A DNA stretch of 64,000 bases from Lonicera japonica. Lineage: Eukaryota; Streptophyta; Magnoliopsida; Dipsacales; Caprifoliaceae. The stretch's first letter is position 1. The number at the start of each line of letters is the position of its first letter. The notes below the pieces were generated by a model. The model ran no database searches. It saw only the letters and a list, made by a program, of their open reading frames with translations, and was not told the origin of the DNA. Position numbers and translations under genes: made by a program. Of this stretch, positions 33,644 through 45,869 are shown piece after piece. The stretch covers positions 300,384 through 364,383 of the forward strand of contig JAKCWG010000685.1 of NCBI GenBank assembly GCA_021464415.1. The letters are read 5' to 3'.

Positions 33644-33950
33644 TGGTATCAGAGGGGTCTCGTGACCTAACTCCTTCATTTTTCCTCTTTCGCTCACTTT
33701 AATCGTAGAAGCCCTAGCTCCGATCATAAGAGCCCTCGCTCTAATGGTTGAAGCCCTTCCTCTAATCATAGAAATCGTTTCCCATACCTCGGTACCTTTT
33801 TGCTCGTTATTCTACCATAACTGCTCCTGTGTCTTCTATTAACTCGACTGCCCCAATAGCGTCTGTCCCAAACATCACCAACCTTGTTACTTTGAAAACG
33901 AATGAAAACAATTACCTCCTTTGGTGTAAACAAATGAAGCCTTTATTTAG

Positions 33951-34721
33951 TTGGACAAATTTTTTGGTGTTTTATTGATGGCTCTTATCAACGTCAATCA
34001 GATTTTTTGCCATCCACAGAGACTCAACTACGATAGAAATTCTGAATATTTTATTTGGCATCGAATTGATCAGGCCATTGTCGGTATAATTAAGGCTACT
34101 CTGACTAAATCTATACTCGCTATGGTTGTGGGTTGTGACACTGCTCGTGAGACTTGGGATTTCTTTCAACGCCATTATGCGCAAAAATGTTATGCGAATG
34201 CCCAAAACTTACGCTTTCAATTGTTTGGCATCTCTAAAGGATCTCAGTCTATCTCTGAATTCTTGTCTGACTCTTTGGCCTCCTTTATCAATGAACCAAT
34301 CTCTAATACCGATTTAGTATCTTGTCTTCTTCATGGCCTTGGTCCTGACTACGCAATGCTTGTGACAGTTAGTCTGAATTTTACCCACTTCCACACTTTG
34401 AAGATTTGCATGCTCGGCTCCTCACCTTTGAAAATCAGATTTCTACACCGTCAAAGCCCACTTGAACTGCCCTTTTATCCACTCAGTCCTATAGGCAATC
34501 TTTTGTCATTTCTCAACAATCCTGCGGATTTCATTCAGGACCTCACACCAACACAACCCATCGAAATGGGAAATCTAATCGTGGTTGTCGTAATCGTAAC
34601 AACAAAAATCAAGTTAACCACAATCGAAACAATCGGTAATTCTGTTGTGACTTACTCCCAACGATTTGTGCCTCCACGACTCCACCCCCCCTTATTCATT
34701 AGGCCCCTCAGTTGCTTATAG
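33951..34721 (+). pseudogene. Copia gag-protease fragment, degenerate
   Basis: The frame from 33951 carries gag features (ARETWDFFQRHYAQKCYANA, then QNLRFQLFG and SISEFLSD) of the UBN2 copia type. The true gag start is upstream near 33800-33880 in another frame, so frameshifts are present. After 34400 the frame loses similarity. At 34835-34870 a protease-like DIGATDHMTSD can be read. Integrase, RT and RNase H are missing. Confidence 0.7.
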
Positions 34722-34872
34722 CTATGCGTCGCATCGACTCCGGTTGTACCTGGCCATCTCACCAATGCCTTTGCTGGTCTTCAACTCTCCAACCAAGGCT
34801 ATCAACCACAGCAAGCCTTTGATCCAGTTTGATACCTTGATATTGGTGCCACCGACCACATGACAAGTGATG

Positions 34873-37122
34873 TGTAGTATGACGTCCTGAATCCCGTTAT
34901 GAGATTTTCACCTCTAGGACCCGGTTAATCACGGATGCCATGCGCGACAGCGGGTTTAAAGTAATAAAATTACAACTTTTAAAAATTTTTCTCAAACAAA
35001 ATTCGATCTAAGTGAAATCCTATTTTATAAAATTTCAGCATGTGGAGTTCGTATATTCAAGAAACTGACCTTTAAAATTTAAAACCATTTTCTTATAAAA
35101 CACTCCCACTTTTAAGCACAACATAAAATCCACTCCACATTTAAATCATTCGTACACATTCACTTGAAATATAATTTACACATCAAACCACAGTCCGGTT
35201 TATAAATGAAGTTTATGTGCAATACAATACAACCAAATCCAAATACAAATAAGCCCTTAGCTTAAGGACTAGAATATGATTCGGTTCATCAGAGGCTTCT
35301 AAAAGGATATACCATGCTCCAACCCCGAAGCCCAACCTGCAAAATTGTTAAAAAAGGGGAATGAGCCAAATCCGGGCTCAGTGGGAACTATAGAGTTCTG
35401 TATAGAAAGTAATTACTTCACTTTACTAGGATAGTTTGAGAATAAAGCTATGCAATGCAATCTAGACGCAAACGCATGCCGACCCCACTAGGATCCCCAT
35501 CCTAGTGATCGGAAGCTATACCGCATGCTAACCAGTCTTATTCTCACAAATTCCTAGATATGATCCCTCTATAAGTACGCGTTGTCCTAGGAAATGGTGT
35601 TCTAGTAGTATTATACTTATTCTCTAGCTTCCTACAGCTCGTCATGTGTATGATTCAAGGGCCATTCCGTAAGTATAATTTAGTGTATTTCCCAAAACTC
35701 GCCAAGATTAAGTTTTTAATGTTCTTATAAAATCTCATCAATAGCTTTAAAGACCGCATATTTATACAAACGCTCAAGAACGATCTCATACTATTCACTA
35801 TTGGTGGCTTTTTATGGAAATCACAAGACTAGCATCATGTACGTGTATTCACTCGCATAAATATGTATATCCATTAGTTATAAACCATAATCAATCGTCA
35901 TATGAGAGTAATACTAGAAATTCCCAATTTCTAGCAAATTCATGTTGACCACAAAGTGGGTTCTATACAAATCTTCTAGTATTCTAGTTCAAATGTGTAA
36001 TTACTTGTGCAATTATGTAATCTAAGTGATATTCAACTATTATTAACCACCAATTGAAGGTTTATGCATCCCAACCCACATGCAAGCAATACAACCTAGG
36101 GTTTTTAAGAAAATGCCCATTATGATAAAAATCTCTAATTTAACACATAATACTTTGAATAATAAGTTTAGTATTAGTGTTCCCACCTCTATTGATGATA
36201 TTCCACATGATTTAAGTGCTAGGTGAAGTGTTGATGCCACAATCCAAAAGCCTAACTTTCCCTTTGAGCTCCAATGGTGGTGATGCGAAGAGGAAAATGA
36301 TGAATAGTAATGTTGTGTGTGTAATCATTGAGTTGAGATGAAAAATCCACTATGATATCTCACAAATCTCATCTCTCTATTTTTAGAACTCCTTTAGTAT
36401 GAGGAAGAAGAGTGAGGCTCGAAATTGGTGTATGGTGATGATAAATGATGAGAAAATGGGGTTAAAAGGGGTTAAAATTCGACACCTAGGGCTCCAAGTT
36501 CGATCTTGGGATTTCTCAACCAAAGCTTATTTCCCACAACATTGACCACTGTTGGTATTTTGGTCATAACTCTTTGCTCGGAAGTCGGATTGGGGTGATC
36601 TTTATGTCCACGGAAAGATAATTCAAGGATCTACAACTTCCTAAGAGGAAGTCTCCCCAAATTTTGGATGGATAATTCTCAGAAATCCTCCAAAGACAGT
36701 GTTCTGCCGAAGCACTACTGAATGACCAAATTTTACTAACCGGCCTACTTTGGACATTGTTTTGACCAACAAGGAGTGCGAATTGGCTTTAGTCAAAACA
36801 CAAAAGTCATAGAATGGTATGAAACCTAAAACTAGGAATAAATGGCAACCAAATCGGATAAAAGACGAGAAAGTTATGGTGCCCCAAAGTTGGCTAAAAA
36901 TAAGAAATTGCGTAAGAGTAAAACTTACGATTTAAGAGCCAATATTGATTCGGACCACCCGGATCACTAAATGATCACTCACATGAGTGTAGGTGGACTG
37001 ATATGACTAATACGGAGTGCTAGAACACTCTGAGGCTCCTCAATACTAGATTTCACCACCTGAGGTGAAATTTACGAACTAATGAAGGCAACGACGAGAA
37101 AAATGAAGAACGGGGTGTTACA
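34873..37122 (-). mobile_element. Gypsy-type solo LTR inside the copia remnant (about 2250 bp)
   Basis: On the minus strand it begins TGTAACACCCCGTTC, a very common start of plant Ty3/gypsy LTRs, and ends TCATACTACA. The copia protease reading frame stops at its left edge and resumes in frame at its right edge, which shows that it is an insertion. The flanking 5-mers (TGATG and TGCAG) match at three of five positions only. No internal gene is seen in 2.2 kb; ORFs such as that at 36043-36240 lack family features. Confidence 0.7.
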
Positions 37123-37180
37123 TGCAGCCCATGCAGAATTGTACTCCTTACGCTGTTTCTGAAAATCTCCAACTTATTTA
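37123..37180 (+). pseudogene. Right-hand remainder of the copia fragment
   Basis: A short stretch reads MQNCTPYAVSENLQ, similar in pattern to the residues after a copia protease active site, and is in frame with the part before the LTR. It ends where the TNL 3' module resumes at about 37175. Confidence 0.45.
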
Positions 37181-37235
37181 GGCTTGTTTAGTCTATGGAA
37201 CACCTAAAAGGAGTTGAAAAGATCATGATTGTAAT

Positions 37236-37748
37236 CAATGTTCTAAAAATCGCTAGGCGTTCCTAGGTCAACAAAGGGGGGGCCTAGCGCCTAGGGGATT
37301 AATCGATCAAACAATTTTTTATTAAAAATATTATTTTAAATAACACAATACTAACAAAACATAATATACCTTGCAAAATAACATTAATTTTGCAACATCC
37401 AACCAATAAAACATGCATTTCAACAAAATAAACAAGTTCAAACAATCAAACCCAAGTGAACATCCCAAAATATAGCCGGAGAGGAGAGGAGAGGAGGAGA
37501 TGAAGATTGGAGACTAAGAGGAGGAGGATGAGGAGAACGGAATTAGGTCGATTAAAAGAGGGCTAGCTAATAAACATGTTTTTTTTTTCTTATTTTAACA
37601 TGAAACTACGTTGTTTTGAAGGAAAATAAAAGGGAAAAATCGGCGCCTAGGGCGCCTAGAGCCTAATCACAAAGGATTAGCCCTAGGCCGGCCGGCGAGG
37701 TACTGATTTCCGCCTAGGCGCCTCCTTGGCCCGATTTTTAGAACACTA
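37236..37748. mobile_element. Non-autonomous hAT element (513 bp)
   Basis: The 8-bp target duplication ATTGTAAT is perfect (37228-37235, 37749-37756). Ends: CAATGTTCTAAAAATCG and CGATTTTTAGAACACTA, imperfect inverted repeats of the hAT type. Subterminal CCTAGGCG and GCGCCTAGG words are repeated, as expected for transposase-binding sites. No ORF. Confidence 0.88.
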
Positions 37749-37756
37749 ATTGTAAT

Positions 37757-39758
37757 AAACTCTTTAGAGAGATAAAATTTAAGAAGCCACTATTTTTGTT
37801 GATGGAGTAATGTCGGACATAACTTAAAACTTACCCACTTGATTATATTTTGTGCCTTGTGATTGTGTTTTTTTCTAGGATTTCTTTATTCTTGTCGATT
37901 TTATACTACGGTCGAAAGTCACTGTAAGAAATTGCTATAAAATGATAACAATCTAGTATCAAAGGAAAATAGAAAGGATTGGCCTGGAGGCAGGTAGAGG
38001 CAACATTCAAAATATTTCCTTATTTTTATTTTGCTAATTTGGAATTTAAAGTATGATATCTATTTGCATTAATGTACAGGATGATGGAATGATAGAAGGC
38101 TGCAAAGGCCGAGAGAAATCTACAGATTTAAGAAGGCGAATTTGCCCAGTGATACGATAGTTCTTTAAGCTTTTCCAATGAAAAAGGGGTAATTGTCAAT
38201 GTAAATACACAAACATGAATATATTTGTTCTCTCTTTCTTTCTTGTTATGCTAAATTCACGATTTTATGCTAATCCTCTGGGTTTTTTTTCCTTGCCTTT
38301 TTTGGTTGAAAAAAGTTTCCTAACTATATCAAATTAAGTCACCTTTCTAAAAACTTACCAAATCTAATGATAGCTAATCAAAAGTTTATTCATTTATTAC
38401 ATTAAAATCAGAGGCAGAGTAAATCTTCCCCGGAGCAAATATATAGAGCATGCAAGATGTGTATAAATGAGCTGTATTACGTGGTGCTTTTTCGATTTAT
38501 ACTTCTATGGAATTAACAACTTGATAAAATAGAAGATTGAGAACTCGTCAGTCACTATTATGGTATTAGAAAATGGGTTATTACCCCATGTGTCAAGCCC
38601 AACAGCTACACGAATTCCACATCACCCAATATGCCAACTGGTTTTGGGTTGAATTTTCCAAACTCTTATACTTTGATGGACAGTTGCAAAGGCAGAGAGC
38701 AATTTGCAGATTTTAGAAGGTGCTGTTGTCCCGTGATTTAAGTTTTCCCTAAGAAAAGTTGTAAATGTCAATGTAAATACACAAACAATAACATTTTTGT
38801 TTTCTTTCTTTCATCTAAAATTTGGCAATTGTATGCCAAATGTAATAATCAGGGAAAATGCAAGCAGAAAGCTAAATCCTACTCCCCCGATTTTTCCTTT
38901 TTCTGATTAATAAAGGTGTTACTGTTTTTTTTGAATTATATTTCAAGATATATGAAGTTTCATCAGTCTCTCCGATTTATATTCCTTGCATCATCCTTCT
39001 CATTCCTCAAATTAAAAGTCCACTTTCTTTTTCTAGAATGTGCCACGTTAAGAGCCACATTTCTACAATCAACATACCAAATCTCATAATAACAAAACAA
39101 GTTTATTCATTGATTACATTTTAATTTGATGCGGATTACAGAGCAATGTATAGAGGAGGCAAGATATGTATAAATACATTGAGCTGCATTTAGTGGCACT
39201 TTATAGATTTACCTCGATGGAAACTAACACACGGATTTTTTATTTTTCTTTTTTCATAAAATCATTATTAGATCAACTAGCATCATATATAGATATATAC
39301 ATCTTAGCAACAAAATTATCAAACAAAGTTGTTCAATGTTTTTTTCAGCTCCTAAAAGCTAACTTAATTCTGTGGTCTTCAATTAATATTGAAATATGTC
39401 AATAGATATAATCAATGCTTCGGGAAGATTCGATGGCCTTCCTCTGTGTGTGTTTTTCTATAAGGAGTCAAGGAGGGAAATGAAACCCACAACATCCCAA
39501 GTGGGAGTTACGGGCCAATGCCATTTGAGTTAAAGCTCTTGGACAAAAGATTAATTCATGTTGCCTGGACAAAGGGGTTGTGTTGTTTTCTATTGCATTC
39601 AACTGTTCATTGACTTCTTAAGGAAGATAATATAATCTTAATATGATTAGAAGCATAGTGTTGTATTATGAATCATATCGCAAATCAAAAACCCATGAGT
39701 TGCGACTGAATCATAAGTTCGGTGTAAATGTGCAAAAAAAGAAAATAGCGAGTAAATA
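37757..39758. other. Second copy of the TNL 3' flank (block B')
   Basis: Three stretches match the TNL 3' flank: 37850-38240 and 38670-38840 match 21230-21650; 38340-38545 and 38900-39140 match 21720-22080; 39290-39370 matches 28270-28340. The copia insertion site is empty here (about 38530-38560). No gene is recognised. Confidence 0.6.
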
Positions 39759-39960
39759 CTCCCTCCGTCTTAGATTAATAGTCCCACTAATTTACCTTTC
39801 CAGATAATCAAAAGTCCGATTTCGCACTTGGGACATAATCAATATACTAAATCTCACAATGCAAAATAAGTTGTATTCTTGACAATCGATTAAGTTAAAT
39901 TATGTGGTTTCTTAAAAGTACAGTACAGAAGTGAGGACTATTAATTTGACACAGAGGGAG
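39759..39960. mobile_element. Stowaway MITE (202 bp)
   Basis: CTCCCTCCGTCTTAGATTAA at the left, inverted GACACAGAGGGAG at the right, TA target duplication on both sides. These are the canonical ends of Tc1/mariner-derived Stowaway MITEs. Confidence 0.93.
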
Positions 39961-39962
39961 TA

Positions 39963-40495
39963 GTAAATGAGGCAGAGAGAAGAGACTAGATCAAGTTTTT
40001 GCCTATATGTACCTTCTACTCAGCAACCATCAAGTGAGACCATCATCTGTTACTATAGTCGGAAATTCCATCTGAGCAGGATGGTAGTGCCAAAGTTAAT
40101 CTACGAAAGCAAGTGATTGTTGTCTTCAATTCCTAGTCTGCAAACAATAAAAAGTTAGACATTTGGATATACACAAAACAAAAATGATGTTTATTCGGAA
40201 ATATGTGATCATGAACTAGATCAGTTGGTGATCATATCCTATATTTTTAAACATAGCTTATGCATTGCACATAGCGGCGGAAGACCTTCTAGAAAGTTCT
40301 TTAAATCTTTTGTTACTGTACCAGCATTGATCATTTATATACCACCAACCTGTAAAGATATAAAGGGACTCGATGTTAAGACTAAAAACTAAGACTTTGA
40401 TGCTGTGGCATCACATCATTAATCGATGGGTGAGGTCCATCACACTTTAACAATCCATTTACTAACCAAGACAGTGACAAACGCATTACCGTAAT
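39963..40495. other. No certain gene; possible exon-like pieces on the minus strand
   Basis: On the minus strand, TTTGCAG and TTTACAG acceptor-like sites precede open stretches near 40040-40140 and 40240-40365. I could not match them to a family, so they are not called. Confidence 0.3.
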
Positions 40496-41686
40496 TAGGG
40501 CCGGCACCAAGGATTTTGGAGCCCCGAGCGAAACTTAATATCGACGAAAATTGGGGCCCCATATTATTGTCTTCTCCTTTAACAAAACAATCTCAAAATC
40601 ATATTATTTAATAATTTCAAGCCAAAAATCTCCAAAAAATAGATCTAATCAATTACCGATTTTTTTTAAAATTAATAATTAAGGCAACAATAAAAAAAAC
40701 ATATTTAAAGTAAAAAATAAATCGAAATAAAACGATTTTTTCACCAACTTTGCGTGCACATAATTATATCATTCGATATCCAAATAATTAACTATTCGAA
40801 CCATTAGTTAGAGTGTATATCCCTCTAGAACTTTCAAGGGTCTAATTAGCCGCTAAAGTTGGAGGGTTTGCATATGGAAGTGCCACTATTTTGCTCCACG
40901 TAAACCCCCTAACTTTAGCGACTAATTAGACCTTTGAGATTTGTGATTTATAATTTGGCCAAAACATGAAACTTATTGAGAGAAATGTAATGGTTCAAAC
41001 GGTGAGTCATTTGGATATCGCATTAAAGAGTTACAGGTTCACAAATTTATTAACGGAATTGACACCTCCTCCATTAGCTTTATTAACGGAATGTAATGGA
41101 GGTGTCAAATTTATACAAACTAGTAGTTTAAGTGTCAATTTGACAAAAAAAAAATTAAGTGCAACATTGAAAATTGTTAATAGTTAAGCTGTCAAGTTGG
41201 TTAAAAACTCTAAATTATGTATATACTAAAAGGAGAATTTTGACTTCCCTAAGTATTCAGTCAGTCCTCATTGACTTTACAAATTTAAAGAAAATACAAT
41301 ATGTCAACAGAATCACTGGACATAAATAGGATAAAAAAACCAGACTCTTAAATTGGGATAACACCGTAGTATTATTGTTGTTGCTTTTGTTTTTATTATT
41401 TTTATTGTTGTTTCTAAAAGACTTTTTTATCTAATTTAATGTCTCGGTGTATTTGATTATCTACCACTCTTATCAAATTCGATTGGAATTTTAGGTAGTT
41501 TAAATCAACAATAAATTTAAATTCTTGGATCTTTACTTTAATTTCATTCTAATTTTCAAAGTGCTCCTCAACTTTTATTTCTTACAATTAGATACCTTCA
41601 ATTATAATTATTATTATTTTTGGTGCCCTCTCCCACTTTGGGGTCCTAGGCATTTGCCTAGGTTGCCTCCCCCCTTGGCCGGCCCT
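40496..41686. mobile_element. hAT-like element carrying a TNL intron fragment (1191 bp)
   Basis: Flanked by TACCGTAAT on both sides (40487-40495, 41687-41695). Ends TAGGGCCGGCACCAAGG and CCTTGGCCGGCCCT are imperfect inverted repeats. The TSD can be read as 8 or 9 bp; the ends fit hAT (YARNG) best. At 41220-41495 it contains sequence matching the last 280 bp of TNL intron 1 (13930-14187), stopping at the acceptor. Two internal inverted repeats (about 40838-40945 and 41055-41110) look like nested small elements. No transposase is present. Confidence 0.8.
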
Positions 41687-43022
41687 TACCGTAATCCCAT
41701 TTTGAGTCTCAATCTTCAGTCCGTCCAGAATTGTATATTTAATATGGCACATAACAAAATAGGCAAAGAAAACAAGAATCTTAACGCCTCTGTATGCAAC
41801 TCAATTAGTACTATTAGTACCAGTAATTTATAACAGCACACCGAAATTAGAGACTTATTTAATAAAGTTGAAAAGTAAAGGAAATACCGGAATTAGACTG
41901 TCTCGTACTCGTAGAACTCTTTTAAGTGGTAACTAGAAGTGGAAGCTACAAGACAATATGAATGCTAACGGATTAGCAAGCACGACAGATATATCATGAT
42001 TTAAAGTAAGTATCAATGCTATGCATAAATAGTTTATGAATTAATCTCACATAGTAGTATAATATACGCATTCCAGATAGTTTTACACCTATTCCTAGTA
42101 TATAATTAGTCTTTCAACCTTGTGTGAAATTGTTATCGATCAGCCAAGAATTAACATCATGCTTTAACAGTCTGCTAGTGTGCCACTCCCACCTAAATGC
42201 GGACTGCAAACCAAGGTATATTGACGTTAATAAACATATAGGGAACCGAATGCAAGGAATGTGACTTAGGTGGTGTTTGTTTTTTCCTCTTAATACTGAA
42301 TGGAAAGATATTCATCATTATTAGGTAATATTGTGCGTTTATTTTTTCACTCTTCCTGCTTAATTTGATTAAAATCCAACATGCAGGGCCCCTGCAAAAT
42401 GTTAATTTTAATGAAACTTTATTTCAAATGCAAGCCTTTGGGGGGCTTCAGGGAGACGAAGATGAAGATTCTGACTATTACTTGTCAAGAGCTAGTGGAT
42501 CCAAAATGAAAGCAAGCAAGTTTTCAGAGAGGGCGACAAAGATATATATTCAAAGGAGTATTTCTCAAGAGCTAGTGGATCCAGAGTGATAACAAGTCTC
42601 TGTATAAGCCTTGAAGGTGACAAAGTACCAAATTCGAACAGATTAGGGCAGTTTCAAATTCGTATGAGGAACAATTGATTTGGTAGAGTTACCCTTGTTT
42701 GTGCAAGCCCATTTCCTAGTAACTTAATTAGTTTCAATTTTTAGAAGTAGAATTAGTTGGTGGAGAAAATTTCTACAATCATAAAATATTAGGGGAACCT
42801 GTAGGAATAGTTTAATCTGAAGATATTTAATGATGTGTCAATATTAACCAATTGCATAAAAATATTATGTGACCCTCTTCAAAAGAAAGTCAACAAATTT
42901 GAACTCGCACATTCTCTTACGATAATTTATTTTACTAGAGGCTTGCTCAGATTTTAGGGGGCCCTGGTTAACTCTTTAAATTGGACAATAATATATTTCT
43001 GAAAATAAAACTATACGTATAT
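41687..43022. other. Mostly gene-free; ends with a duplicated flank
   Basis: 41720-42360 has no recognisable feature. 42840-43020 matches the block at 2760-2940 and 56990-57130, then joins directly to the middle of a TIR exon at 43023, which marks a deletion junction. Confidence 0.45.
42365..42589 (+). CDS. Possible terminal exon, unknown protein
   Basis: The open frame gains a less AT-rich, protein-like look after CCAACATGCAG at 42384, a good splice acceptor. From there it reads QNVNFNETLFQMQAFGG, then an acidic GDEDEDSDYY. The word GAGCTAGTGGATCC occurs twice, near 42490 and 42570. I do not recognise a family. It could be the last exon of a gene now lost, or chance. Confidence 0.25.
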   Translation: MIKIQHAGPLQNVNFNETLFQMQAFGGLQGDEDEDSDYYLSRASGSKMKASKFSERATKIYIQRSISQELVDPE

Positions 43023-43155
43023 TGAAGAAGCAATTTGAGGAAGAAAATGATCGCAAAGGGAAACGAAAATTGACAGAAAAGATAAAAGAGTGGAGATTAG
43101 CACTTACAGAAGTTGCTGATTTGATTGGTTTGGACTTGTGAAACCATGTTGATGG
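43023..43155 (+). pseudogene. TIR exon, 3' half only
   Basis: It matches 13037-13169: the C-terminal helix of a TIR domain (KRKLTEKIKEWRLALTEVAD, then LIGLDL) followed by a TGA at 43139-43141 and the donor GATGG/GTACGT. The frame is open up to that TGA. The 5' half of the exon is missing, and the junction joins it to unrelated flank. Confidence 0.8.
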
Positions 43156-44234
43156 GTACGTGAGTTCCTTATTGTTCTTCTCATATATGTTTGCAATATT
43201 TGTTTTTGTCCTTTTTTAAAGATCCAGATTGCAACAATAGGCAAAATTTTCATTTAGTCGTTACTATAGCATTCCACATGTTATGTTATTATCTCATATT
43301 TTCATAACCATTATTAGGGTCCATTTTTTTTTATCCAATTTTAATTAAGTCTGGAATCAAATACGAAGTTTGATATTTGAAAATATCTTTTTTTTTCCTT
43401 CTATTTTTAATGAATTCTGCAAAAGCAATATAGCCTTAGCAACATATTTTTCGCTGTTGATCCTTAATTTTATGGATATATAACTTCTAATTGCTGATTT
43501 GGATATTTGTGATAATGCAATTAGTATAGCTACCCAAACCCCTTAATTCCTACTCTGTTCATTCCAAATTAAGTGGGCATATTACCAAACAACTTCAACT
43601 TTTAGGTGAAATGGTTTCTAACTTCGGAGCTTTGGGTGAGAAATTATTCGTTACCTGCGGGCTGCAGCATCGTACGGTATATCTTCCTCGTTGCGAATGT
43701 CTATATCTCGAACATGAATTTTGATGAATAACATCATCGATTTGCTTCAATTTGTCCTCGGAAAGAATACTACTTGCATCCTCTGCTGCACGAAAGTACA
43801 TGACATTGTGTAATTGTGATCGATTTGATATAAGGAACAAAAGACAAAATATGAAAGAAAATCTCACTAATATCAATTAATACTAGTCTGATTTTTCTAA
43901 ATACTATAGGTGTGAGTTTGTGTGAGTGGATTAGTATATGTATAATATAATTATGGTTCCAATTCAAAGAACGATTAAATCTTAGTATTAAATCATGTCA
44001 TTTACATCGATTTCTCCATATTTCCAATTTCTTTTTAAATTAATAGTACCACTGTCCCTTAGTATTTTCTTAACCATTTGGCCAAACCCATATCTCTTTT
44101 TTTTAAAAAAATTCAAAATATAATAACTTTTAATACAAATTTGATGTGTCAATAAATTGGTATATTGTAATCCATTAATATATAACTTGGAGAGCATATA
44201 TTATTATATTTTTGTATTTTTTAAGCTTTTCAGG
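43156..44234. other. Former intron sequence and unidentified DNA
   Basis: The first 100 bp are TNL intron 1 sequence (compare 13170-13270). A minus-strand stretch at about 43670-43795 is exon-like: it follows a CAGCAG acceptor and reads EDASSILSEDKLKQIDDVI, but the continuation needs a frame change. I cannot assign it to a family. Confidence 0.35.
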
Positions 44235-45869
44235 TGTTTGGAATTAAATCGAGAAGTTTTCGAATGAAGAAAAAAATAATTGCGCACAACGCTTGTATTC
44301 AAGAAATTTCTGGCATTAATATGTATGGAATTTGTAGAAAACTCAAGAGACAAAAGTTCTAAATCTTTGAGTCAGCTACGCATGAGTGAAAACCTTGAGT
44401 AAACCTTGCGTCAATCGGACTTTAGAGAGCGAAGTTATAGCCGATGTATAATCAGTGCGCTGAAAAATTAATGCCAACGGGCCAATTAAAATAGCAAGAC
44501 AATCTTTACAATTAAAAGGACCAAGCCCACTAAATTAATTTATGCAACAGACTGTTCAATTTAATAGCCAGCCCATTGCATAAGCCCAGCCCATTAAATA
44601 GAGCTCCAATTGCAAGTATAAGAAGGGGAGACTTGTCGAAAATCAGGGAGGCGCAGCAATGAAATTGAGAGCAGCCACCATTTATTTTTTCCTCTCGCAC
44701 GGTTATCGAGATTACACGTATTCAGATTTATTCTTCTCTTTAATTTAATTCGCGCGTATTTAAATAAGTATTTATTTATTTAATTATACATTATATAATT
44801 ATGTATTGTATTTTAATTACGAGCATGTTATGCTAAGTTATTTTCTAGGGTTGAAAATGAGTGTATTTGATTGATTCTCTTGCACGTATTCATGCAATTA
44901 ACTCTACCGATTTAATATTTTAATGTTAAAAATAATTTTTCCTATTGAATGCCTATTTTAATTGATAAAAATAAGATTGGATTCTCATTATGATTTATTG
45001 GATTCAATTTATAATTTGTTAAAAGTGGATATAAATTGTGTTTTGATGGATATAGTAATGGCCCATTTGGTTGCGTAAATTACCTAATTTTAGAATTAGT
45101 TCATTTTTTATTGAAGAATTGTGAATTTGCTCATTTATGAATAATTCAATTCTAATTCAAGTAGTGTTTGAAAAACTTAAACGAGAAATTCCGATTGTTA
45201 GAATAAAAACATGATATTTATTGTTCTGTGTCATTTAAAATTTTGTTTAGATACATCAACATCACGGGTAGAAACTAGATCTTCTTGAAAAATAGAGTTG
45301 TAATGAATTATCTAATTCTAGAATTAGGCAATTTCAAATTTTACTTGAAATGACTTAATTTGAGTTTTTGTAAATCAACTTGAATTATTATATTTGCAAT
45401 TGTTCAATTTACACAACCAAATACTAATAAATAAATTTTTTGTAAATTACTTAATTGTAAATCATCTAATTCACAATTTGAAGGACAACCAAACGGGCCC
45501 TAAGTGTTTTGATTTTATACATATGTTTGGATGTGAAAGAATTAATAATTGGATTCTAAAATTTAATTGGGCTTAATTGAATTTATTTTTCCCATCTAAT
45601 AGAGTCGAGAGACCAAATTAATGCGAGACGAAGAGTAGAGTTTGTTAGGTATGAATACTAGGAACATTATATCAAATATATGACTCCGCATCCTTAATAT
45701 TTTATTAATTGATTATTTCATTAGTATTGTCTTTTATTATTTTATTCGTATTTTTAGTTGATAAATTATTTCATTAAATTTCTAAGTTAGATTAGGAATT
45801 AATTAGAGTTAAGGTTCGACCTAAGCTAGTATCCGATTCGTGCATTTGCGAGTATATAAGACTATCACA
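44235..45869 (+). mobile_element. Gypsy-type 5' LTR with a fragment of leader, MITE inside
   Basis: TGTTTGGAATTAAATCG to GACTATCACA. It is followed by ACAAGTTTTTGG, the sequence that in many plant Ty3/gypsy elements directly follows the 5' LTR and leads into the primer-binding site; the homology stops at TGG. The U3-type text (GGACTTTAGAGAGCGAAGTTATAG) and TATA at about 44617 (AAGTATAAGAAGG) fit. The left end is tentative because no target duplication is found. The MITE at 45059-45500 interrupts it. Confidence 0.6.
45059..45500. mobile_element. Tourist-like MITE, copy 2 (442 bp), inverted
   Basis: TGGCCCATTTGGTTGCG at the left and CAACCAAACGGGCCC at the right, with target duplication TAA (45056-45058, 45501-45503). 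It is the reverse complement of the element at 1215-1644. The ORF at 45394-45576 crosses its edge and is not real. Confidence 0.88.

Noticed and set aside
40040..40365. Exon-like pieces on the minus strand after TTTGCAG and TTTACAG
   Set aside because: Short, no recognised domain, and no consistent gene model could be joined.
41525..41833. 102-codon ORF across the right end of the hAT-like element
   Set aside because: It crosses the element boundary and target duplication, with no protein features.
43595..43876. 93-codon minus-strand ORF
   Set aside because: Only part looks exon-like and a frame change would be needed; no family recognised.
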